From contig NZ_JAGIQA010000021.1 in the NCBI RefSeq assembly GCF_017814975.1, positions 1-64,000 of the forward strand: a stretch of 64,000 bases of DNA, written 5' to 3'. Origin of the DNA: Cupriavidus consociatus. GTDB taxonomy: Bacteria; Pseudomonadota; Gammaproteobacteria; Burkholderiales; Burkholderiaceae. The notes under the pieces are model-generated. The model was not told the DNA's origin, ran no database searches, and saw only the letters and a list, made by a program, of their open reading frames with translations. Position numbers and translations under genes: made by a program. Within the stretch, counting starts at the first letter, position 1, and each line of letters opens with the position of its first letter. Positions 53,212-62,214 of the stretch are shown here, one piece after another.

Positions 53212-54711
53212 ATGGACACCCGCACCGACCTGCTTCTGCCCGCTACCCGCGCCTTCCTGCAACGCCCCAAACGCATGCTGATCGGCGGCCAGTGGGTCGC
53301 CGCTGCTGACGGCGCCGTCTTCGTCAGCGAGGACCCCGCCACCGAATCGACGCTGGCCGAGGTGCCCGCCGGCAAGCCCGCCGACGTCGATGCCGCCGTG
53401 CAAGCCGCGCGCCAGGCCTTCCGGCAAGGCGCGTGGGCCGCGATGCGCCCGTCCGACCGCGAACGCCTGCTGCTGCGCCTGGCCGACCTGGTCGAGGCCA
53501 ATGCCGACGAACTGGCGCAGATCGAGGCGCTCGACAACGGCAAGCCGGCCAGCATGGCGCGCGCCGTCGACGTGGCCACCGCCGCCAGCTTCCTGCGCTA
53601 CATGGGCGGATGGGCGACCAAGCTGCACGGCGAGAGCCTGGACGTGTCGGTGCCGCTGGTGCGCGAGCGCGAGTTCGTCGCCTTCACCCGGCAGGAGGCG
53701 GTAGGCGTGGTCGGCGCCATCATCCCGTGGAACTTCCCGCTGCTGATGGCGGCGTGGAAGCTCGGTCCGGCGCTGGCGTGCGGCTGCACCGTGGTGCTCA
53801 AGCCGGCCGAGGAAACGCCGCTGTCCGCGCTGCGCCTGGGCGAGCTGATCGTGGAAGCCGGCTATCCCGCCGGCGTGGTCAATATCGTGACGGGCGGCGG
53901 CGCGGACTGCGGCGCGGCGCTGGCGGCGCATCCGGGCGTCGACAAGGTCGCCTTCACCGGCTCGACCGAGGTCGGCAAGCTGGTCGGCACTGCCGCCATG
54001 CAGAGGCTGGCCCGCGTCACGCTGGAGCTCGGCGGCAAGTCGCCGGTGATCATGCTCGACGACATGCCGCCCGAGGCCGCGGCGGCCGGCGCCGCGCAGG
54101 CAATCTTCTTCAACCAGGGGCAAGTCTGCACCGCGGGTTCGCGGCTCTACCTGCCGCGCAAGCATTTCGACGCCACCATGGAGGCGCTCGCCGGCATCGC
54201 CAACGGCTTCCGGCTGGGCGCGGGCATCGAGCCCGATACCACCATGGGGCCGCTGGTCTCGGCACGCCAGTGCCAGCGCGTTGCCGGCTATGTGCAGGCA
54301 GGCGTGCGGGACGGCGCGACGCTCGTCTGCGGCGGCCCGGCGGACACGTCGCGCGGCCATTTCTTCCGTCCGACGGTGCTCGCCGGCGCGCCGGACACCG
54401 CCAGCGTGGTGCAGGAAGAAATCTTCGGGCCGGTGGTGGTGGCCCTGCCCTACGACGAGATCGACGAGGTGGTCGGCCGGGCCAACGGCACGCCGTTCGG
54501 GCTTGCTGCATCGGTGTGGTCGAACGACCTGTCTCGGGTACACCGGCTGGTGCCGCGCATCAAGGCGGGCACCGTATGGGTCAACTGCCATAACCTGCTC
54601 GACAACGCCATGCCGTTCGGCGGCTTCAAGCAATCGGGGATCGGCCGCGAGATGGGCCGCGCCGTATTCGAACACTACACCGAGACCAAGTCGGTGATGA
54701 TCGCTGTCTGA
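53212..54711 (+). CDS. Aldehyde dehydrogenase (phenylacetaldehyde dehydrogenase type)
   Basis: 499 residues. GVVGAIIPWNFPLLMAAWKLGPAL is the cofactor loop, LELGGKSPVIMLDD carries the catalytic glutamate and FFNQGQVCTAGSRLYL the catalytic cysteine. GAGGAGACCC precedes ATG 53212. It should oxidise the arylacetaldehyde made by the aau dehydrogenase to the acid, in the cytosol. It resembles FeaB/StyD-like enzymes; substrate by context. Confidence 0.93.
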   Translation: MDTRTDLLLPATRAFLQRPKRMLIGGQWVAAADGAVFVSEDPATESTLAEVPAGKPADVDAAVQAARQAFRQGAWAAMRPSDRERLLLRLADLVEANADELAQIEALDNGKPASMARAVDVATAASFLRYMGGWATKLHGESLDVSVPLVREREFVAFTRQEAVGVVGAIIPWNFPLLMAAWKLGPALACGCTVVLKPAEETPLSALRLGELIVEAGYPAGVVNIVTGGGADCGAALAAHPGVDKVAFTGSTEVGKLVGTAAMQRLARVTLELGGKSPVIMLDDMPPEAAAAGAAQAIFFNQGQVCTAGSRLYLPRKHFDATMEALAGIANGFRLGAGIEPDTTMGPLVSARQCQRVAGYVQAGVRDGATLVCGGPADTSRGHFFRPTVLAGAPDTASVVQEEIFGPVVVALPYDEIDEVVGRANGTPFGLAASVWSNDLSRVHRLVPRIKAGTVWVNCHNLLDNAMPFGGFKQSGIGREMGRAVFEHYTETKSVMIAV

Positions 54712-54728
54712 GCCGCGGACCGCCTGCA

Positions 54729-56390
54729 ATGAGTACGACCATGAAGACCACTTCTCCCTCCCCCGCCGCCGCCGACGCCGCCGCTGTGGCGCAGCCGGCC
54801 CGCCGCCAGTGGCTGGGCCGGCTGGCCGGTACCGCCCTGACCACGGCCGCGGCCGGCGCCGCGCTGTCGCGCCCGGCCACTGCCGCAAGCCCTGGCGCCA
54901 ATGCCGCGGGCCAGGCGGCAAGCGGCACGCCCGACCCGATCGTGATGATGCCGGCCTGGAAACTGTCGCGCGAGATCCATGCGCGGCGCGTATCGTGCCG
55001 CGAGGTCATGGCGGCCTATCTGTCGCATATCGATCGGGTCAACCCTGCCGCCAACGCCATCGTCGCCCTGCGCGAGCGCGACGTGCTGCTGCAGGAAGCC
55101 ACGGCCGCCGACCAGGCGCTGGCCGCCGGCAAGCCGGGCGGCTGGATGCACGGCATGCCGCAGGCACCGAAGGATCTCGCGCTGACGCGCGGCATCCGCA
55201 CCACCTTTGGTTCGCCGATCTTCAAGGACAACGTACCGGCGACCGACGCGATCATCGTCGAGCGCGTGCGCAAGGCCGGCGCCATCCTGGTCGGCAAGAC
55301 CAATACGCCGGAGTTCGGGCTGGGCTCGCAAACCTTCAACACCGTCTATGGCGCCACCCGCAACCCCTATGACGCCACCCGTTGCGCGGGCGGCAGCAGC
55401 GGCGGCGCGGCCGCGGCGCTGGCGATGCGGATGCTGCCGGTCGCCGACGGCAGCGACTTCGGCGGCTCGTTGCGCAATCCGGCCGGCTATTGCAACGTGT
55501 ATGGCTTCCGCCCGTCGATGGGCCGGGTGCCCTACGGCCCGACCGCCGAGGTCTTCCTGCAGCAACTTGGCTACGAAGGGCCGATGGGCCGCACCGTCGC
55601 CGACGTCGCGTTGCTGCTGGCCACGCAGTCAGGGCCCGACCCGCGCACCCCGCTCGCGCTCGAGCGCGACGCAACGCTGGCCCGGCTGACGCCCGACAAC
55701 GTGATGGTGACGCTGGACGCCGACCTGAAAGGCAGGCGCGTGGCGTGGCTCGGCAACTGGGACGGCTACCTGCCGATGGAAGACGGCATCCTGCCGTTGT
55801 GCGAGCAGGCGTTGCAGGCGTTCCAGGCCTTCGGCGTTTCGGTCGACGCTATCAAGCCGCCCTTTGCGCCGGAACGCCTGTGGAAGACCTGGCTGGTCCA
55901 CCGGCATTTCCTGGTTGGCAACGGCATGCTGCCGTTCTACCGCGACCCGGCCAGGCGGGCGCTGCTCAAGCCCGAAGCGGTCTGGGAAATCGAAGGCGCG
56001 CTCAAGCTCGATGCCGGCGACATCTATGCCGCCAGCGCCGAGCGCAGCGCCTGGGCGCAGGCGTTGCAGCAGGTCTTCGCCAGGCATGACTTCATCGCGG
56101 TGCCGACCGCGCAGGTGTTTCCGTTCGACGTGCGCGAGCCGTGGCCGAAACAGATCGCCGGCAGGCAGATGGACACCTATCACCGCTGGATGGAAGTGGT
56201 GTTCCCCTGGACGCTGTCCGGTTGCCCGGTAATCAGCGTGCCAGCGGGCTTCAGCCGCGACGGCCTGCCGATGGGCATGCAGCTGATCGGCAGGCCGCAC
56301 GATGACCTGGGCGTGCTGCGGCTGGCGCGCGCCTATGAGCAGGAGCGCGACTGGGTGGGCCGCCACCTGCCGCGCGCGATGATGGCCTAG
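54729..56390 (+). CDS. Amidase-signature hydrolase with Tat-like signal
   Basis: 553 residues. The N-terminus has RRQWLGRLAGTALTTAAAGAAL, consistent with export by Tat. The Ser-cisSer-Lys triad is in PKDLALTRG (Lys), CAGGSSGGAAAALA (cis-Ser) and SDFGGSLRNPAGY (nucleophile). It starts 18 bases after the aldehyde dehydrogenase gene. A periplasmic amidase here could release aromatic amines from N-acyl compounds for the amine dehydrogenase; this link is inference. Confidence 0.88.
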   Translation: MSTTMKTTSPSPAAADAAAVAQPARRQWLGRLAGTALTTAAAGAALSRPATAASPGANAAGQAASGTPDPIVMMPAWKLSREIHARRVSCREVMAAYLSHIDRVNPAANAIVALRERDVLLQEATAADQALAAGKPGGWMHGMPQAPKDLALTRGIRTTFGSPIFKDNVPATDAIIVERVRKAGAILVGKTNTPEFGLGSQTFNTVYGATRNPYDATRCAGGSSGGAAAALAMRMLPVADGSDFGGSLRNPAGYCNVYGFRPSMGRVPYGPTAEVFLQQLGYEGPMGRTVADVALLLATQSGPDPRTPLALERDATLARLTPDNVMVTLDADLKGRRVAWLGNWDGYLPMEDGILPLCEQALQAFQAFGVSVDAIKPPFAPERLWKTWLVHRHFLVGNGMLPFYRDPARRALLKPEAVWEIEGALKLDAGDIYAASAERSAWAQALQQVFARHDFIAVPTAQVFPFDVREPWPKQIAGRQMDTYHRWMEVVFPWTLSGCPVISVPAGFSRDGLPMGMQLIGRPHDDLGVLRLARAYEQERDWVGRHLPRAMMA

Positions 56391-57397
56391 GCCTGGACGG
56401 ACCCGCGGCGCCGTGCCAGCGTTTGCGACGGCAGTTCGCCGAAGAAGGCGCGGTACTGCGCCGCGAAACGCGGCAGATGGTGGAAGCCGAACTGCGCCGC
56501 TACGGCGCCGACGGGCTCCACCGGGCCGGCGCGCAGCGCCAGGCGCACACCGTTCATCCGCACCGCACGCACGAAGTCCAGCGGCGCCAGGCCGGTGACC
56601 TCGTTGAAGCTGTACTGCAGCGTGCGGCGCGATACACCCAGGCGCTCGCACAGCGCCAGGATGCTCCAGCCGTGGTCGGGGGCGGCACGCACCAGCGCGT
56701 AGGCGTCGGCCACCAGCTGGCGGCGCGCGCTTGCAGTTGGCAGCGGCTCGCGCGAGCGGTCGTCGTCCGCGATCAGCGCGGTCGCCGCCGCCAGCAGCAA
56801 GGCGTCGCGTATCGCGCTCTCCACGAAGCGGTTGCTGAACACCTCCGCTTCGATCGCCGCGGTCGCCAGCACCGACAGCAACGCGGCGCGCAAATCATTG
56901 CCGACCGCCGGCCGCAACTGGCGCACGCCGGCCAGCTTGTCGAGGCGGCGTGGCTCGCCGCTCGCCAGCGCTACCGCACGATCCAGCGCGGGCAGCGGCA
57001 TGGTCAGCCCGGTCAGGTCCAGTTCGCGCGGGGTGCGCATCGCCAGCGCCTGGCCGTTGCCGGCGCACAGCAGCGAATATCCGTGCATGCGGTAGCCGTG
57101 GAACCAGCCATCCTCGCAGTGCACATGCGGCAAGGCGAGCGACAGATAGCCGCGCGCCGCTTCCCCCTCTTCCAGCAGCGCCTGCGTAGTCTGTTCGCGG
57201 AACACATGGACATCGCCGTAAGTGACCTGCGAGACCTCGGCCCGGAACATACCGGGCGTCAGTTGCTGGTAGCGCTGCTGCCAGCCGTCGAGTTCAGCCG
57301 CGGCAGCCTGCGGCTCGTCGGCAACGACATGGCGCAGCGCGCGCGGCGCGGTGGCTGCAGCGGACGGTTCGGTCGGGGGCGGCTGATTCGGGGGCAT
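56387..57397 (-). CDS. AraC-family transcriptional regulator
   Basis: 336 residues from ATG 57397; no strong ribosome binding site is seen, and longer in-frame starts are antisense-like. An N-terminal ligand domain (LTPGMFRAEVSQVTYGDVHVFREQTTQ) of the FeaR/EutR style is followed by the double HTH: ILALCERLGVSRRTLQYSFNEVTG and VGAVAAQFGFHHLPRFAAQYRAFFGELPS. It overlaps the amidase 3' end by four bases, convergent, and is the probable activator of the aau cluster. Confidence 0.88.
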   Translation of the reverse strand: MPPNQPPPTEPSAAATAPRALRHVVADEPQAAAAELDGWQQRYQQLTPGMFRAEVSQVTYGDVHVFREQTTQALLEEGEAARGYLSLALPHVHCEDGWFHGYRMHGYSLLCAGNGQALAMRTPRELDLTGLTMPLPALDRAVALASGEPRRLDKLAGVRQLRPAVGNDLRAALLSVLATAAIEAEVFSNRFVESAIRDALLLAAATALIADDDRSREPLPTASARRQLVADAYALVRAAPDHGWSILALCERLGVSRRTLQYSFNEVTGLAPLDFVRAVRMNGVRLALRAGPVEPVGAVAAQFGFHHLPRFAAQYRAFFGELPSQTLARRRGSVQA

Positions 57398-57719
57398 GGG
57401 AGGACTTGCCTTTTGCGCCGCGCCGGGCCTTGGGCAAGACGTAGCTGTGTTGCGGGCTGGCACCCGATGTGTCGTCTCGCCTGCCGCTGGCGGCAGGTCA
57501 GTGTAGCGAACGGTGGCAGCCTCATGGGAGCGGGAGAACCCTAAGGGCCGCCGCTGCGCAGCCATGATTGCAACGCCTGGCGGCTGGCAAGCGCCGTGCC
57601 CGTACGGTTGGTGTCCCGAGGATGTGTTGCGAAAAAAAGTTGGCCTGTGCGGAATAAAGCCGGTCCCAGGCGTGTTTACTCTGAAGCAGTCCGCGATCCA
57701 CAACCGGAGAACGCCACAC

Positions 57720-58166
57720 ATGAAGTCCACCCTGCCCGCTTTCATGCTCGCTGCCATTGCGGCGGCGGCCGGTTCGATCTGCCTGGCAGGCGGTGTCCCG
57801 ACGGTGTCGCATGATCATGGCCAGACGCCAGTGGCGCGGCAGCCGGAACCCTTTGTCGCCAGCACCGCCAAGCCGTTCGCACAACGCATGGACGACGCCA
57901 TGGCCGTCATGGATGCAGGCATGCGCGCCGCCCCCATGAACGGCGACCCTGACCACGACTTCGTCGCGATGATGATCCCGCATCACCAGGGCGCCATCGA
58001 CATGGCCAAGGCATTGCTGCTCGACACCCGGGATCCGGAATTGCGCAACCTGGCACAGGGCATCATCACCGACCAGCAGAACGAGATCCGCCTGATGCAA
58101 GCCTGGCTGGCCCGCCATCCGAAAACCGCGCCGAGCCGCAGCCCGGCACCTGCGCATTCTCACTGA
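57720..58166 (+). CDS. DUF305-family periplasmic protein
   Basis: 148 residues. Signal peptide (FMLAAIAAAAGSICLAGG) and the DUF305 core: FVAMMIPHHQGAIDMAKALLLDTRDPELRNLAQGIITDQQNEIRLMQAWL. The HH-QGAIDMA motif may bind metal. It follows a GGAGA site and is 11 bases before the beta-propeller gene. Confidence 0.9.
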   Translation: MKSTLPAFMLAAIAAAAGSICLAGGVPTVSHDHGQTPVARQPEPFVASTAKPFAQRMDDAMAVMDAGMRAAPMNGDPDHDFVAMMIPHHQGAIDMAKALLLDTRDPELRNLAQGIITDQQNEIRLMQAWLARHPKTAPSRSPAPAHSH

Positions 58167-58177
58167 AGGAATCCCAC

Positions 58178-59566
58178 ATGAAGCAGACCTTGCAGCTTGC
58201 GCTGGTCCTGGCCACGGTGTCGTCGCTCGCCGCCGCGGCACCGGCCGCCAGCGACCGCGTCTATACGGCGGACCAGAACAGCAACACCGTGTCGGTCATC
58301 CAGCCCGCCACCAATACGCTGCTCGGCCAGATCCGCCTTGGCAACGCTCGGCCCGATATCCTTTCGCCGCTCTACAAGGGCGAGATCAACGTGCATGGCC
58401 TGGGCTTCTCGCCGGATCACAAGACGCTGCTCGTCGTCTCCAATGGCTCGAACTCGGCGACGTTCATCGACACCGCCACGAACAAGGTCAAGGGGGTTGC
58501 CTATATCGGCCGTTCGCCGCACGAGGGTTTCTTTACCGCCGACGGCAAGGAAGCATGGGTGGTCGTGCGCGGCGAGGACTACATCTCGGTGATCGACCCG
58601 GCCAGCTACAAGGAGATCCGCCGCATCCCCACCGCGCCAGGCCCGGGCATGGTGCTGTTCCATCCCGACGGCAAGCTCGCCTTTGTCGTGTCCAGCTTTA
58701 CGCCCGAGGTCGACGTGATCGATGTCGCCACGCACCAGGTCGTCAAGCGCATTCCGGTCGCCAGCCCGTTCTCGCCCTTCCTGCAGTTCACCCCGGACTT
58801 CAGCGAAGTGTGGATGACGCACAAGGACGTGGGCAAGGTCACCCGCATCGACACGCAAGGCCTCAGCATCAGGGGCGTGTTCGACACCGGCTTTATCACC
58901 AACCATATCGGCTTCGCCAGGACCGCGCGCGGCACGCTCGCCTACGTGACGGTAGGCGGCGAGAATGCGGTCAAGGTCTACACCACCGACGCCGAGCCGC
59001 GCCTGCTCGCGACCATTCCCGTCGGCGCGCTGCCGCATGGCATCTGGCCGTCCGATGACGGCAGCCGCATGTATGTCGGCCTGGAGAACGGCGACGGCGT
59101 CGACGTGATCGACACCGCCACCCAGCGCGTCATCGCCCGCACCCCGGTGGGACAGGCGCCGCAGGCCCTCGTCTATGTCTCCAACGCCGTGCCGGCCGGC
59201 GATGGCAAGGCAAATCTCGCGCCGCGTGCAAACAGCGATCCCGTCAACATTCCGCTCAAGGCCACCGGCGGCGCCGGACGCGGCTTCGTCGTGGCACGCA
59301 ACCTGGGCCTGGTCGATGCGCTGGAAGTGTTCCTCTACCAGCTCAAGCCGCAGACGGTCTACAACGTCTACGTCTCTGGCCAGCGCACGCCCGTTGCAAG
59401 CTTCAGGACGAATGCCGCCGGCGCTGCCAATGGCACGGCCATCGGGCCGTTGCGCGAGGCGGTGCCCGCCTTGTCCACGAAGCAGCCTGCCGCCGCCACG
59501 CTGCTGGTGGTCGAGGGCAACACGCCGCCGGCCACCAGCAGCGCGGTGCTGACCGGCACGCAGTAA
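58178..59566 (+). CDS. YVTN-type beta-propeller protein with signal peptide
   Basis: 462 residues. Signal peptide (LALVLATVSSLAAAAPAA) then a propeller with repeated NTVSVIQPATNTLLGQIRLG-like and VDVIDTATQRVIARTPVG-like blades (to about residue 330), and a C-terminal domain of about 120 residues of unknown type. AAGGAATCCCAC precedes the ATG. It probably acts in the periplasm with the DUF305 protein; function unknown. Confidence 0.85.
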   Translation: MKQTLQLALVLATVSSLAAAAPAASDRVYTADQNSNTVSVIQPATNTLLGQIRLGNARPDILSPLYKGEINVHGLGFSPDHKTLLVVSNGSNSATFIDTATNKVKGVAYIGRSPHEGFFTADGKEAWVVVRGEDYISVIDPASYKEIRRIPTAPGPGMVLFHPDGKLAFVVSSFTPEVDVIDVATHQVVKRIPVASPFSPFLQFTPDFSEVWMTHKDVGKVTRIDTQGLSIRGVFDTGFITNHIGFARTARGTLAYVTVGGENAVKVYTTDAEPRLLATIPVGALPHGIWPSDDGSRMYVGLENGDGVDVIDTATQRVIARTPVGQAPQALVYVSNAVPAGDGKANLAPRANSDPVNIPLKATGGAGRGFVVARNLGLVDALEVFLYQLKPQTVYNVYVSGQRTPVASFRTNAAGAANGTAIGPLREAVPALSTKQPAAATLLVVEGNTPPATSSAVLTGTQ

Positions 59567-59574
59567 GTTGCGCT

Positions 59575-59910
59575 TCAGCTGCCCCGGTACGTGCCAAAAC
59601 TCCACGGCGAGCACAGCAGCGGCACGTGGTAGTGCTGCGCGGCGTCCGCGATGGTAAAGCGCACGGGCACGATGTCGGCGAACGTGTCCGGCGCCTTGAA
59701 GTAGTCCGCCACCCAGAAGCGCAGCTCGAAGTCGCCGGTGCGGGCCTGGGCGGCGGGCAGCATGGGCGAATCGGTGCGCCCGTCGTTGTTGGTGCGCGCC
59801 TTTGCGATCAGTTTCGGGGGTTGCGTGCCGACGTCGAACAGTTCGATCTGCATGCCGGCAATCGGCTTGCCGAGCGATACGTCGAGCACGTGGGTGCTGA
59901 TGCCTGCCAT
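59575..59910 (-). CDS. uraH: 5-hydroxyisourate hydrolase (cytosolic form)
   Basis: 111 residues of the transthyretin-like family: ISTHVLDVSLGKPIAGMQIELFD at the start and the C-terminal signature YRGS. The catalytic His-Arg-His residues lie in STHVLD, NDGRTD and QHYHVPLL. It hydrolyses 5-hydroxyisourate, the product of urate oxidation. AAAGGAGACAGATC precedes the start. It follows the second HIUase gene by 30 bases. Confidence 0.93.
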   Translation of the reverse strand: MAGISTHVLDVSLGKPIAGMQIELFDVGTQPPKLIAKARTNNDGRTDSPMLPAAQARTGDFELRFWVADYFKAPDTFADIVPVRFTIADAAQHYHVPLLCSPWSFGTYRGS

Positions 59911-59940
59911 GATCTGTCTCCTTTCAATGCAATGCGGGCA

Positions 59941-60462
59941 TCAGCTGCCGCGGTAGTAGTTGTAGCTCCACGGCCCGAACGTCACGGGCAGGTGGATGCG
60001 CTGGCTGGCGTCCGTCACGCGCAGGCGCAGCGGGATCTTCGACAGGAACAGCGGCTGCGGCAGGCTGGCCGTGCGGGCGGCGAAATATTCGTCCACGTGC
60101 ATGACCAGCTCGTAGGTGCCGGTGCGGTAGGCGTCGCCGAGCAGCAGCGGCGGTTCGCTGCGGCCATTGGCGGCGAGCGTCACCGTCTGCAGCAGGCGTG
60201 GCTGTCCGTTTTCGATGCGGTACATGTCTACGCGCATGCCGGCTGCCGGCGTGCCGTGCCAGGTGTCGAGCGCGTGCATGGTCAGCCGGGGGCTGAGGCC
60301 GCCCTGCTGCACCGGGCCCGCGGTCTGGTTGGGCGCCGGAGTCGGTGCCGGGCTGGCGGCCAGCGCGTTGCCAGCCAGCAGCGCACTGCCCCCCAGCGTG
60401 ATCGATTGCAGGCCGAAGCGGCGGCGGGCGGCGTTGAAGCCGGGATCGTGGTCGTCGTGCAT
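59941..60462 (-). CDS. 5-hydroxyisourate hydrolase-like protein with Tat signal
   Basis: 173 residues. A twin-arginine signal (ARRRFGLQSITLGGSALLAGNALA) precedes the transthyretin-like domain: LTMHALDTWHGTPAAGMRVDMY, AANGRSEPPLL, and YYRGS at the C-terminus. The first two catalytic residues are kept and IHLPVTFGPWSYNYYRGS supplies the last. It starts one base after the MFS gene stop. Periplasmic HIUase would require urate oxidation outside the cytosol; see findings. Confidence 0.9.
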   Translation of the reverse strand: MHDDHDPGFNAARRRFGLQSITLGGSALLAGNALAASPAPTPAPNQTAGPVQQGGLSPRLTMHALDTWHGTPAAGMRVDMYRIENGQPRLLQTVTLAANGRSEPPLLLGDAYRTGTYELVMHVDEYFAARTASLPQPLFLSKIPLRLRVTDASQRIHLPVTFGPWSYNYYRGS

Positions 60463-60463
60463 G

Positions 60464-61804
60464 TCAGGCCTCGCGCTTGTGATGGAGACGGCGGATGCCG
60501 AACACAACCAGCACCGCAGCCAGGATTTCGATGGCGGCCACCAGGTACAGGCCGCTGCTGACCGTGCCGGTCGCGGTCTTGATCAGGCCCATCACATAGG
60601 GCGCGCCAAAGCCTGCCAGGTTGGAGACGGAATTGATCAGGGCCACGCCCACCGCGGCGGCGCTGCCCGCCAGATAGCGGTTGGGCAGTTGCCAGAACAC
60701 GGGGATGGCGCTCATGGTGCCGACCAGCGCGGCGGTCATGGCCACCAGGGTGATCACCGGCGACAGCGCCTGAGTGCCCAGCAGCACGGCCAGCACGGCC
60801 ATTGCCGCACCACCGACCAGCGCGGCGCCGCTGAAGTGCCAGCGCACCTCGTTGCGGCGGTCAGAGTGGGCACCGTTGGCGATCATGCCGACCGCGCCAC
60901 AGAGGTAGGCCACCGCCGCGATCCAGCCCACCGCCATCGGCGTGGTGAAGCCGACTTCCTTGATGATGGTCGGGATCCAGAATGTCAGCGTGGAGTTGGC
61001 GCACAGCAGGCAGAAGAAGATGGCGATCAGCAGCCACACCTTGCGGTTGGTGAACAGCGTACGCCAGTCGTGCCCGCGCTCGCCCATGGCGGCGTTGTCG
61101 CGCTTCAGGGAATCGAGCACCACGCGCTTCTCATGGTCAGTCAGCCACTTGGCCTGCTCCGGCTTGTCGGTCATGTAGAACCACGCGAAGATGCCGGCCA
61201 GCACGGACGGAATGCCTTCGAGGATAAACAGCCATTGCCAGCCATGCATGCCGTGCACGCCGCCCATCGAGGTCATGATCCAGCCGGCCAGCGGGCCGCC
61301 GAGCACACCCGCGATGGCGGACGCCGACATGAAGGTGCCGAAGGCGCGGGCGCGCCGCTCGGACGGATACCAGTAGGTCAGGTAGAGGATCACGCCGGGA
61401 TAGAAGCCCGCCTCGAACGCCCCCAGCAGGAAGCGCAGGATATAGAACTGCGTTGGCGTGGTGACATAGGTCTGCAGCATGCAGATCACGCCCCAGCAGA
61501 TGGTGATGCGCATGATGGTCTTCTTGGCGCCGATCTTCTGCAGCAGCATGTTCGACGGCACTTCGAAGAAGAAGTAGCCGAGGAAGAAGATGCCGGCGCC
61601 CAGGCCATACACCGCCTCGCTGAAGCGCAGCGAATCCAGCATCTGCAGCTTGGCGAAGCCGATGTTGACGCGGTCCAGCCACGCCAGCACCCACAGCACG
61701 CCAAGGAATGGCAGCAGGCGCCACGACACCTTGCGAAAGACGCTGGCTTCCGCATCGTCCGCCGCGCCGGCGAACAGCGGAACGCCCTGTTTTGTAATGG
61801 ACAT
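60464..61804 (-). CDS. MFS transporter (anion:cation symporter / ACS-type)
   Basis: 446 residues with 12 hydrophobic segments. Motif GVLWVLAWLDRVNIGFAKLQM and the DRxN-type sequence are typical of the ACS subfamily (4-hydroxyphenylacetate, tartrate, allantoate-like carriers). It is first in an operon with the two HIUases and so probably moves a purine-derived acid such as urate or allantoate. Divergent from the LysR regulator with a palindrome between. Confidence 0.9.
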   Translation of the reverse strand: MSITKQGVPLFAGAADDAEASVFRKVSWRLLPFLGVLWVLAWLDRVNIGFAKLQMLDSLRFSEAVYGLGAGIFFLGYFFFEVPSNMLLQKIGAKKTIMRITICWGVICMLQTYVTTPTQFYILRFLLGAFEAGFYPGVILYLTYWYPSERRARAFGTFMSASAIAGVLGGPLAGWIMTSMGGVHGMHGWQWLFILEGIPSVLAGIFAWFYMTDKPEQAKWLTDHEKRVVLDSLKRDNAAMGERGHDWRTLFTNRKVWLLIAIFFCLLCANSTLTFWIPTIIKEVGFTTPMAVGWIAAVAYLCGAVGMIANGAHSDRRNEVRWHFSGAALVGGAAMAVLAVLLGTQALSPVITLVAMTAALVGTMSAIPVFWQLPNRYLAGSAAAVGVALINSVSNLAGFGAPYVMGLIKTATGTVSSGLYLVAAIEILAAVLVVFGIRRLHHKREA

Positions 61805-61929
61805 GGAGTCTCCTGTCTTGTCGGTTTGTGTGGTGCCGCCATTGCCGCGGGGATGGTGCGGCGACGGCCTTCCGTCTGGATTGGGTGCAAGTATAGGAAC
61901 GGGCCCGGAATGCGGAACGGGGGGGCTGG

Positions 61930-61942
61930 TATAGGCCCTATA
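61930..61942. promoter_or_regulatory. TATAGGCCCTATA palindrome between MFS and LysR genes
   Basis: A 13-bp inverted repeat (6-bp arms, one central base) in the divergent promoter region. TATAGG recurs at about 61886, and CCTATAG lies upstream of uraD near 63192, so it may be the LysR binding unit. Inference from position and symmetry. Confidence 0.4.
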
Positions 61943-62214
61943 TCAGCTTGGATATGGGTCGGAAACCCTTGCCTGGCGCGGGTTTCCGGCCGATTTCCAG
62001 GCCCTTTTGCGGACCTATGGATTACCCTAGGGAGCCCGCTTTTCCCCCTTCGCGGGGCACGCGCGGGCTGGCGCTCCCTGCCGCGTGCGGGTTCGACCGC
62101 GTTGCCGTGCGGTGCGCAAAAGGCTACAAAGCCGCCATGGGGAGCAAGCCTTGCGCACCGGTTGCGCCGCTTGCAGCCCAGCCTACTTACCCACCAGAAT
62201 GCCCGAGACTCCGC

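Noticed and set aside
52996..54921. 641-codon open frame on the minus strand
   Set aside because: Antisense to the second cytochrome, the aldehyde dehydrogenase and the amidase start; Arg/Gly/His-rich without domains.
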